From Anaerolineae bacterium (GTDB taxonomy: Bacteria; Chloroflexota; Anaerolineae; SSC4; Amarolineaceae): a DNA stretch of 6,046 nt. Under the pieces are notes generated by a model that did no database searches, had not been told where the DNA came from, and worked only from the letters and a program-made list of their open reading frames with translations. Shown here in pieces: positions 1 to 5,566 of this stretch; the stretch's first letter is position 1, and each line of letters starts with the position of its first letter. The position numbers and the translations under genes are program-made. The DNA lies in contig CP059258.1 in NCBI GenBank assembly GCA_013693795.1, positions 4,659,248 to 4,665,293 on the forward strand, given 5' to 3'.

Positions 1-217
1 CTGCCATGCGACGCGGTCCTGGCGATCGTGCAGGCGGCGCGTGACGCGGCCCTGGCCGCCTACTGGCAGGGCGGGAGCGAGGATGCGCAGGCCCGGTCGT
101 GGTGGGCCGCCCTGGCGGCGCAGCGCTGGTTTCGAAGAGAAATACCGGCCGGACGACTGCCCCTTTGTCCACCTTTACTACCGGGCGCCGTTCGTGCTGG
201 TGGATGATTGGCTGTGA
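1..217 (+). pseudogene. C-terminal end of a CHAT-domain (caspase-like) protein, frameshifted, 5' end outside window
   Basis: The reading frame is open from the window edge (frame 1). After the tryptophan codon near 127-129 one extra T moves it to frame 2, which ends at TGA 215-217. The joined tail contains FVHLYYRAPFVLVDDWL, which closely matches the usual C-terminus of CHAT peptidases (pattern H-P-Y-Y-W-A-P-F-V-L-V-G-D-W). The preceding Ala/Trp-rich stretch (DAALAAYWQGG, WWAALAAQRWF) looks helical, like the segment that normally precedes this strand. CHAT domains are caspase-fold cysteine proteases, but the catalytic His and Cys lie upstream of the window. The stop is 12 nt before the GTG of the next gene, which is also a CHAT protein, so the two probably share an operon. 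The single T insertion may be a sequencing error. The family call rests on a short tail. Confidence 0.6.
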
Positions 218-224
218 GGAGGAG
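216..224 (+). promoter_or_regulatory. Ribosome binding site for the CHAT gene starting at 230
   Basis: GAGGAGGAG overlaps the stop of the upstream gene and lies 5 nt before GTG 230. It is a strong Shine-Dalgarno match at normal spacing and decides the start of the second CHAT gene, although GTG is not the commonest start codon. Confidence 0.7.
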
Positions 225-229
225 ATTAC

Positions 230-2199
230 GTGCCGAACAACGATTCATGGGTGCATCATTTCGTGCGGCTTTCCCCTGCCATGGCCGTTGCCGAAGCCCA
301 GCGGCCTGGGCGTGGGGCAGCGCGGCGGGCTGCGCTACGGCGTGATCGTGACCGGGGACGACCGCGCCCTGGCCTGCATCACCTGGCAACACCTGGACGG
401 CCGACCGCCGGCGGCCACCCTGGCCGCGTTCCAGACGGAGTGGCCGACCCTCTGGTCGCTGCCGGCGCACGACGCGGGCGACCTCTCCGCCGTCGCGCTG
501 TTTTTCGCCGAGGTGCTGCAAGGGGATGAGCGCGTCAGCGGCATCGTGCTGACCGCTGCGGGCGGTACGCCTGTGGCAGTCCTGCCGACGCACGCTGCTG
601 TCTGCGCTGGACGATGGGTCTACGATGCGCGATCTGCCCGCGTACACACCAGGGCCAAGGGGTCGTAGCGTGCGCCCGACGAGCGATGGTGCAGCGCTAC
701 GGTCGGTTGGACTTCCCCGACCAGGTGGCGCTGGCCATGCCGTGTACGCTGACTGTGGCCATCCGTCAGGCGGCTGTGACTGGCGCCGCCGGGCAGGTCG
801 AGTTGGGGCTGACCGCCGGCGCCTGGCCGCTGCACGTGGTCGCCACGCTGGTCGGTGTGAATCCCGAGGATTTCCTGGTCGAGGCCCGACCAGCGGCGTC
901 CTCGCGGTGCCACGCGACGCCGACTCTGCGTCGTTGACCTTCATCCTGATCCCGCAGAGCCTCGGCCGTAAGCGGGTGCGCGTGCTTCGAGCAGAACAAC
1001 ACCTACCTGGGCACCACGTGGCTCGACACCGAGGTTCTGCCAACCCAGCCAGCCGACAGCGGACCGGCCGAGGTCAAAAACAACCTGGAACTGACCGCCG
1101 CTGGTCTGTCCCCCGACTTCACCATCCTCATCGAACAGATCGCCGGGCAGACCTACGCGGTCAGGGTCAAACGGGCCAGCGACGACAGCACCCAGGCAAT
1201 GGCCGAGGTCGATCGGATTACCTTCGCCCAACCGCCTGCGGTCTACGTGCAGGCTATCTTCGACGAAACCAACGCCAAGACCCGGCGCGGCCTGACCGCG
1301 CAGGAGTTCGATGCCGAGGTGATCAAACTGGGCAACCGCCTGTACGAGGACCTGTTCCACAATGCGCAGGGGGATCTGCCCGGGTTCAAGAGTTTCTACC
1401 GCGACGAGCTCTACCCGGCCTCGGAGCACGAGGCGCAGGGCCGGTCGCGCGGCGCCGACCGTGCGGCTCGTCTCGGACGGTTCTACATCCCCTGGGAGAT
1501 CCTGCGTGCCTCCCTGAGTGACGCGTCGGGGAGGTGGCACACCGATCGGCTGGCCTTTGCGAGCGCTTCAACCTGGCGCGTTGGCTGGCCGGGCCGGGGC
1601 CGGGCCACAAACTGCCGATCCTGGAAATCGCCCTGGTGGCGCCGCCCTCGAACCTCAGGTTCGTCCAGTCGGAGGTGGACGCCTTGCGGGATATGCTCGG
1701 GCGCGGGTCAAGACGATCGGGCACAAAGCGGGCTGGAGACCTTCTTGCAGGACGGCCGCGCCGACGTGCTGCACTTTGCCTGCCACGGCGCCTTCGACGA
1801 CGTTATACCAGCGCGCTCCGCAGTCAAGCTGGAGGATCGGGTCTTGCGCCCCGTCGATCTAACGCCGGCGTACCGCAACTTCGCTCGGCCGGCCTCTGGT
1901 CTTCATGAACGCCTGTGACAGCGGCCGCGTGGGCATTGGCCTGACCGGGCCGACGGTTGGGCGGATGCGTTTCTGATGGGGGACGGCGGCCGGGCTGGCG
2001 TCTTCGTCGGTTCCGTGTGGAAGACCACGGATGAGTTGGCCTCACAGTTCGCCGCGACCTTCTACCGGCGGCTCCTGGCCGGCGACCGGCTGGCCGAAGC
2101 GATGCGCCAGGCGCGCGGCGGTGAAACGCCGGCGACGCCACCTATTTGAGCTACACCCTGTACGCCAATCCCAAAGTGCGGGCCGCACGGCCGGTCTGA
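230..2199 (+). pseudogene. CHAT-domain cysteine protease, nearly full length (~650 aa) but broken by about 11 frame changes
   Basis: A single protein can be read from GTG 230 to TGA 2197-2199 by switching frame near 290, 590, 670, 885, 988, 1552, 1705, 1731, 1893, 1948 and 2125. Order of parts: an unrecognised N-terminal region (RGGLRYGVIVTGDDRALACI); a beta-rich region beginning YGRLDFPDQVAL and ending FEQNNTYLGTTW, of the sort that precedes CHAT domains; then the CHAT domain from about base 1240. Its landmarks are FYIPWEIL, CERFNLARWLAG, the catalytic histidine in DVLHFACHGAFDD (1766-1804), LEDRVLRPVDL, the catalytic cysteine in VFMNACDSGRVG (1899-1934), GVFVGSVWKTTDELA, FYRRLLAGDRLAEAM and the tail ATYLSYTLYANP. 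Both catalytic residues survive. The longest unbroken piece runs from about 990 to 1918 and holds the histidine but not the cysteine. As written, no single frame encodes a working protease. Family assignment is firm; substrate and role are unknown. Confidence 0.85.
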
Positions 2200-2243
2200 T
2201 GTGAGTACGACGTCCCGTCATCAGGGGGCAGGATTTTGAGTTC

Positions 2244-2248
2244 AGGAG
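2244..2248 (+). promoter_or_regulatory. Ribosome binding site for the small gene starting near 2257
   Basis: AGGAG sits 8 nt before the doubled ATG at 2257-2262. It lies in the 57-nt gap after the CHAT stop and is the reason for preferring this start. GTG 2201 is an alternative start without a comparable upstream motif. Confidence 0.45.
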
Positions 2249-2256
2249 TTGGTGCG

Positions 2257-2534
2257 ATGATGTCATTCAGAAGAACTGCGCGTACATCGAAGTCCACGAA
2301 GCGGAGCTGAGCGCCGCCTCCGCGGATCGTGAGGCATTCGCCCGTGAGCTGGCCGCTCAAGGGCTATTGGGCTTCCGGCGATGAACCGGAGGCGCTGGCG
2401 GCCGAAACTGAGCGCATGCTACGCAAATACCCGGCTGTCTGGGCGAAGATCGCATCCACCGCACCGACGCCGACCACGCCGCCAGCGCCGGCCCCACCCC
2501 GCGGCCGCGGAGCCGCAAGGAGCAAAAGCGATGA
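2257..2534 (+). pseudogene. Small helical protein of unknown function, frameshifted
   Basis: No family is recognised. Starting at ATG 2257, a frame change near 2265-2275 leads into frame 3, which reads YIEVHEAELSAASADREAF then ARELAAQGLLG. Another near 2370 leads into frame 1 (DEPEALAAETERMLRKYPAV, then WAKIA and a Pro/Thr/Ala-rich tail). A last shift in the CG-rich tail returns to frame 3, giving a stop TGA at 2532-2534. The restored product is about 90 aa, rich in Ala and Glu, apparently two or three amphipathic helices plus a proline-rich tail, with no signal peptide or membrane segment. Its stop overlaps the ATG of the membrane-protein gene (ATGA), so the two are likely translationally coupled. 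The exact frame joins are inferred from composition, and the first few residues are uncertain. Confidence 0.5.
2517..2522 (+). promoter_or_regulatory. Ribosome binding site for the membrane-protein gene at 2531
   Basis: AAGGAG lies 8 nt before ATG 2531. This supports ATG 2531 rather than any start further upstream in the same frame; the upstream in-frame stretch from about 2381 has an Arg/Pro-rich, shadow-like composition. Confidence 0.65.
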
Positions 2535-2860
2535 AAGAAAACGAACCCTCACCAAACGTCTTGGACCGTCTGGCCATCTGGGACAAACAGTTGGCGACCG
2601 CCAAAGAGGCGATCGCCGGCTGCCTGGGGATCGCGATCGTACTGGCCACCCTGGCCACGGCCATGGTCGCGCTGCTGGCCGTGTTCATGGTGGGCAACGA
2701 GAAGGTATGGGCAGCCGCCAAGGAGATCCTGGTGCTGCTGATCGGGCTGGTCGGCGTCGTGCTCGGTTATTATTTCGGCCGTGTGCCCGGCGAGGTACGC
2801 CGACAAGGCCGAAGCGGAGGCCAAAGCGACGCGCAGCAGCCTCGACCGTACCCTGACTGA
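2531..2860 (+). CDS. Small two-helix membrane protein with a charged, probably coiled-coil tail (tail frameshifted; original end probably 2975)
   Basis: From ATG 2531 the product begins MKENEPSPNVLDRLAIWDKQ. It has two hydrophobic segments, at about residues 31-54 (CLGIAIVLATLATAMVALL onward) and 66-82 (ILVLLIGLVGVVLGYYF), separated by a short charged loop (GNEKVWAAAKE). The frame as written ends at TGA 2858-2860 in an Arg/Gln/Pro-rich tail that looks wrong. Moving to frame 3 at about 2795 gives ADKAEAEAKATRSSLDRTL, then TEVRTVLEDQG. Two compensating shifts near 2885-2905 then give AADEVNLTARQVERLRSLVN and a stop at TAG 2973-2975. The restored ~147-aa protein would carry a cytoplasmic helical, coiled-coil-like tail. 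It overlaps the small upstream gene by 4 nt (ATGA) and follows the CHAT gene, suggesting a membrane partner in the same operon. No family recognised; holin-like or signalling roles are speculation. Confidence 0.65.
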   Translation: MKENEPSPNVLDRLAIWDKQLATAKEAIAGCLGIAIVLATLATAMVALLAVFMVGNEKVWAAAKEILVLLIGLVGVVLGYYFGRVPGEVRRQGRSGGQSDAQQPRPYPD

Positions 2861-2975
2861 GGTGCGAACGGTATTGGAAGACCAGGGATAGACCTGATGC
2901 GCGGCGGCCGATGAGGTCAACCTGACCGCGCGGCAAGTCGAGCGCCTGCGCAGCCTCGTCAACGGACGAGAGTAG

Positions 2976-3034
2976 CGCCGCCATGCCAGCCACCCTGCCG
3001 CGTTCGCCGGGCTGCGCGCCTGTTTACTGGCTTA
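2976..3034. other. Short intergenic spacer
   Basis: GC-rich sequence between the end of the restored membrane-protein frame and the 66-bp palindrome. I see no gene, promoter or T-rich terminator here. Confidence 0.4.
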
Positions 3035-3100
3035 GAGCCTACCCGAATAACCGCCACGGGCCAACACTGTAGCGCGTTTTCGGGTTATTCGGATAGGCTC
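3035..3100. repeat. 66-bp palindromic element flanked by TTA (MITE-like or large hairpin)
   Basis: The left arm GAGCCTACCCGAATAACC (from 3035) pairs with the right arm ending at 3100, whose reverse complement begins GAGCCTATCCGAATAACCC. The arms differ by one substitution and one extra C. The ~28-bp centre holds no gene. TTA at 3032-3034 and TTA at 3101-3103 flank the element, which would fit a 3-bp target duplication. It directly abuts the first 154-bp element. It follows the last + strand gene, so as RNA it could also act as a terminator-like hairpin, but no T-tract follows. Origin as a mobile element is inferred from structure alone. Confidence 0.6.
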
Positions 3101-3103
3101 TTA

Positions 3104-3257
3104 GTACTACAACCGTACTTGTCATGCTGAGGCCCGTCGTTTGGGCTGAAGCATCTGGTTTACCAGCGCGAGACGCTTCGCTGGCGGTCTGGGATGCCGA
3201 AATCTGGCCGCAACACCGGCTCAACGTGACATTGCCAGCGAAATACGGTTGTAGTAC
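3104..3257. mobile_element. 154-bp terminal-inverted-repeat element, copy 1 (type a)
   Basis: The ends GTACTACAACCGTACTT and AATACGGTTGTAGTAC are inverted repeats with one mismatch. TA flanks both sides (3102-3103 and 3258-3259), as expected for the IS630/Tc1-mariner type of insertion. There is no internal transposase, so it would be a non-autonomous MITE. The interior has GTCATGCTGAGG and GAAGCATCTGG, resembling a short repeat motif common in many bacterial genomes, and a CCAGCG/CGCTGG hairpin. Its left side abuts the 66-bp palindrome instead of the tail seen before the other copies. Confidence 0.65.
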
Positions 3258-3390
3258 TAGAGTCAACCGTCCCTACGGGACGGGCGCGTATCCCACGCGG
3301 CATGGGCTAAAGTCGGGCGTCCCTACGGGACGCGATCGCGCTATGCCTTCCGCCCCGATGGGGTGCTCGACATTCGCTCTCCATCGCATC
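3258..3390. repeat. Hairpin-rich segment B, copy 1
   Basis: It contains short hairpins: CCGTCCC-TAC-GGGACGG (3267-3283), CCCA/TGGG around CGCGGCA (about 3292-3305), GCGTCCC-TAC-GGGACGC (3317-3333) and CCCC-GAT-GGGG (about 3353-3363). The third is the exact reverse complement of the 17-nt palindrome in the 50-bp array units. This copy lacks a CT dinucleotide near 3336 that the other copies have. Confidence 0.7.
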
Positions 3391-3712
3391 GCGTCCCGTA
3401 GGGGACGCATGAATTGAGCTTCGGGACGTACACGTTCTCGAGCGTCCCGTAGGGACGCATGATTTGAGCTTCGGGACGTACACGTTCTCGAGCGTCCCGT
3501 AGGGACGCATGATTTGAGCTTCGGGATGTACACGTTCTCGAGCGTCCCGTAGGGACGCATGATTTGAGCTTCGGGACGTACACGTTCTCGAGCGTCCCGT
3601 AGGGACGCATGATTTGAGCTTCGGGACGTACACGTTCTCGAGCGTCCCGTAGGGACGCATGAATTGAGCTTCGGGACGTACACGTTCTCGAGCGTCCCGT
3701 AGGGACGCATGA
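3391..3712. repeat. Tandem array 1 of 50-bp units (6 full plus a 21-nt part-unit)
   Basis: Units start at 3391, 3442, 3492, 3542, 3592 and 3642, with the part-unit at 3692. Each unit is GCGTCCCGTAGGGACGC (17-nt hairpin), ATGATTTGAGCT (12-nt linker) and a 21-nt imperfect hairpin starting TCGGGACGTAC. The first unit has an extra G (51 bp). Linker variants GAATT and GATTT alternate along the array, and unit 3 has GGGATGTA. There are no spacers between units, so it is not a CRISPR. Confidence 0.9.
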
Positions 3713-3733
3713 TATTCGCCATCTGCTTGCCTA

Positions 3734-3887
3734 ATACTACAACCGTACTTGTCATGCTGAGGCCCGTCGTTTGGGCCGAAGCATCTGGTTTGCCAGCGCG
3801 AGACGCTTCGCTGGCGGTCTGGGATGCCGAAATCTGGCCGCAACACCGGCTCAACGTCACGTTGCCAGCGAAGTACGGTTGTAGTAC
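3734..3887. mobile_element. 154-bp terminal-inverted-repeat element, copy 2 (type b)
   Basis: Same element as the copy at 3104, with TA at 3732-3733 and 3888-3889. It differs from type a at several positions (GGGCCGAAGC, TTTGCCAGCG, CGTCACGTTGCC). The inner ends CCGTACTT and AAGTACGG pair perfectly. Confidence 0.65.
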
Positions 3888-4020
3888 TAGAGTCAACCGT
3901 CCCTACGGGACGGGCGTATCCCACGCGGCATGGGCTAAAGTCGGGCGTCCCTACGGGACGCGATCTCGCGCTATGCCTTCCGCCCCGATGGGGTGCTCGA
4001 CATTCGCTCTCCATCGCATC
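3888..4020. repeat. Hairpin-rich segment B, copy 2
   Basis: Same hairpins as the copy at 3258. It lacks one CG in the GGGCGCGTATCCC stretch, reading GGGCGTATCCC, and keeps CCCCGATGGGG as in copy 1. Confidence 0.7.
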
Positions 4021-4290
4021 GCGTCCCGTAGGGGACGCATGAATTGAGCTTCGGGACGTACGTGCTCGAGCGTCTCGTAGGGACGCATGAATTGAGCTTC
4101 GGGATGTACACGTTCTCGAGCGTCCCGTAGGGACGCATAAATTGAGCTTCGGGACGTACACGTTCTCGAGCGTCCCGTAGGGACGCATAAATTGAGCTTC
4201 GGGGCGTACACGTTCTCGAGCGTCCCGTAGGGACGCATGATTTGAGCTTCGGGACGTACACGTTCTCGAGTGTCCCGTAGGAACGCATGA
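4021..4290. repeat. Tandem array 2 of 50-bp units (5 full plus a part-unit), most diverged
   Basis: Units start at 4021, 4070, 4120, 4170 and 4220, with the part-unit at 4270. The first unit carries both an extra G and a shortened second hairpin (GTACGTGCTCGA). Unit 2 has GCGTCTCGTA and GGGATGTA. Two units have ATAAATT in the linker. Unit 4 has GGGGCGTA. The part-unit reads GTGTCCCGTAGGAACGC. It holds more variants than any other array in the window. Confidence 0.9.
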
Positions 4291-4311
4291 TATTCGCCAT
4301 CTGCTTGCCTA

Positions 4312-4465
4312 ATACTACAACCGTACTTGTCATGCTGAGGCCCGTCGTTTGGGCCGAAGCATCTGGTTTGCCAGCGCGAGACGCTTCGCTGGCGGTCTGG
4401 GATGCCGAAATCTGGCCGCAACACCGGCTCAACGTCACGTTGCCAGCGAAGTACGGTTGTAGTAC
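4312..4465. mobile_element. 154-bp terminal-inverted-repeat element, copy 3 (type b)
   Basis: Type b sequence, flanked by TA at 4310-4311 and 4466-4467. Same orientation as the other copies, and no coding content. Confidence 0.65.
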
Positions 4466-4600
4466 TAGAGTCAACCGTCCCTACGGGACGGGCGCGTATC
4501 CCACGCGGCATGGGCTAAAGTCGGGCGTCCCTACGGGACGCGATCTCGCGCTATGCCTTCCGCCCCGATAGGGTGCTCGACATTCGCTCTCCATCGCATC
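4466..4600. repeat. Hairpin-rich segment B, copy 3
   Basis: Full-length version with both the CG and CT dinucleotides. It has CCCCGATAGGG where copies 1 and 2 have CCCCGATGGGG, which weakens that hairpin. Confidence 0.7.
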
Positions 4601-4671
4601 GCGTCCCGTAGGGACGCATGATTTGAGCTTCGGGACGTACACGTTCTCGAGCGTCCCGTAGGGACGCATGA
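4601..4671. repeat. Tandem array 3: one 50-bp unit plus a part-unit
   Basis: One full unit (4601-4650, linker GATTT) and the terminal part-unit (4651-4671), followed by the same tail as the other arrays. It is the minimal form of the array. Confidence 0.85.
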
Positions 4672-4692
4672 TATTCGCCATCTGCTTGCCTA

Positions 4693-4846
4693 ATACTACA
4701 ACCGTACTTGTCATGCTGAGGCCCGTCGTTTGGGCTGAAGCATCTGGTTTACCAGCGCGAGACGCTTCGCTGGCGGTCTGGGATGCCGAAATCTGGCCGC
4801 AACACCGGCTCAACGTGACATTGCCAGCGAAATACGGTTGTAGTAC
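4693..4846. mobile_element. 154-bp terminal-inverted-repeat element, copy 4 (type a)
   Basis: Type a sequence, matching copy 1 in the diagnostic stretches GGGCTGAAGC, TTTACCAGCG, CGTGACATTGCC and AAATACGG. TA flanks are at 4691-4692 and 4847-4848. Confidence 0.65.
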
Positions 4847-4981
4847 TAGAGTCAACCGTCCCTACGGGACGGGCGCGTATCCCACGCGGCATGGGCTAAA
4901 GTCGGGCGTCCCTACGGGACGCGATCTCGCGCTATGCCTTCCGCCCCGATAGGGTGCTCGACATTCGCTCTCCATCGCATC
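4847..4981. repeat. Hairpin-rich segment B, copy 4
   Basis: Full-length version that shares CCCCGATAGGG with copy 3. It precedes the second six-unit array. Confidence 0.7.
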
Positions 4982-5301
4982 GCGTCCCGTAGGGACGCAT
5001 GAATTGAGCTTCGGGACGTACACGTTCTCGAGCGTCCCGTAGGGACGCATGAATTGAGCTTCGGGACGTACACGTTCTCGAGCGTCCCGTAGGGACGCAT
5101 GATTTGAGCTTCGGGACGTACACGTTTCGAGCGTCCCGTAGGGACGCATGATTTGAGCTTCGGGACGTACACGTTCTCGAGCGTCCCGTAGGGACGCATG
5201 ATTTGAGCTTCGGGACGTACACGTTCTCGAGCGTCCCGTAGGGACGCATGATTTGAGCTTCGGGACGTACACGTTCTCGAGCGTCCCGTAGGGACGCATG
5301 A
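4982..5301. repeat. Tandem array 4 of 50-bp units (6 full plus a part-unit)
   Basis: Units start at 4982, 5032, 5082, 5131, 5181 and 5231, with the part-unit at 5281. The first two units have linker GAATT and the next four GATTT. The third is 49 bp (CACGTTTCGA instead of CACGTTCTCGA). The tail after it reads TATTCACC instead of TATTCGCC. Confidence 0.9.
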
Positions 5302-5322
5302 TATTCACCATCTGCTTGCCTA

Positions 5323-5476
5323 ATACTACAACCGTACTTGTCATGCTGAGGCCCGTCGTTTGGGCTGAAGCATCTGGTTTACCAGCGCGAGACGCTTCGC
5401 TGGCGGTCTGGGATGCCGAAATCTGGCCGCAACACCGGCTCAACGTGACATTGCCAGCGAAGTACGGTTGTAGTAT
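5323..5476. mobile_element. 154-bp terminal-inverted-repeat element, copy 5 (terminal copy)
   Basis: Type a interior, but with the perfect inner end AAGTACGG. TA flanks are at 5321-5322 and 5477-5478. The inverted repeat runs beyond the TA, with GCC on the left matching GGC on the right. It is the only copy not followed by segment B, so it closes the repeat block. Confidence 0.65.
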
Positions 5477-5486
5477 TAGGCGCAGA

Positions 5487-5512
5487 GCGGCCACCGTCCT
5501 GACGGTAGCCGC
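5487..5512 (-). terminator. 26-nt hairpin downstream of the acyl-CoA synthetase gene, possible terminator
   Basis: GCGGCCACCGTC (5487-5498), a 2-nt centre, then GACGGTAGCCGC (5501-5512). As minus-strand RNA all 12 positions pair, one as a U-G wobble; as plus-strand RNA that position is a C-A mismatch. It lies 55 nt past the stop of the minus-strand gene. No U-tract follows and the 2-nt centre would force a slightly opened stem, so intrinsic termination is uncertain. Confidence 0.4.
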
Positions 5513-5566
5513 GCTCATCACAGCACAGTATTCAATCTCCGAAACGTCGGGGTTGGCGGTTGCCGA

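Larger units (their letters stand above)
3104..5476. repeat. Higher-order repeat: five 154-bp inverted-repeat elements alternating with four hairpin/tandem-array blocks
   Basis: The layout is A-B-C-s, A-B-C-s, A-B-C-s, A-B-C-s, A, all in one orientation. A is the 154-bp element. B is a 133-136-bp segment with several short hairpins. C is an array of 50-bp units. s is a constant tail (TATTCGCCATCTGCTTGCC, with one A change in the last copy, followed by TA). The A-to-A distances are 630, 578, 381 and 630 bp, and nearly all the difference comes from the number of 50-bp units. The block has no credible gene. Long minus-strand open frames here arise because the 50-bp unit has no stop on that strand and 50 is not a multiple of 3, so all three frames stay open. 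Confidence 0.9.

Noticed and set aside
60..1043. Long minus-strand open frame opposite the CHAT genes, and similar ones up to 2993
   Set aside because: Arg/Pro/Ala-rich shadow frames of GC-rich coding sequence. The plus strand has clear CHAT motifs throughout.
230..2199. Programmed ribosomal frameshifting in the CHAT gene
   Set aside because: About 11 shifts in both directions, without a common slippery motif, cannot be programmed; errors or decay explain them better.
2207..2222. GTCCCGTCATC after the CHAT stop as another copy of the array palindrome
   Set aside because: Only the left half resembles the palindrome and there is no GGGAC partner, so it is a chance match.
3391..5301. CRISPR array
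   Set aside because: The 50-bp units are directly adjacent with no unique spacers, and no cas gene is visible.
3035..5512. tRNA, rRNA or riboswitch
   Set aside because: Despite the many hairpins, no cloverleaf, rRNA core or known aptamer motif could be recognised.
3273..5521. Many minus-strand open frames of 90-290 aa, repeating peptides such as MRPYGTLENVYVPKL and SRTCTSRSS
   Set aside because: The 50-bp unit has no stop codon on the minus strand and its length is not a multiple of 3, so all three frames stay open together. The same unit is read as three unrelated peptides in turn, which is a property of the repeat and not of a gene.
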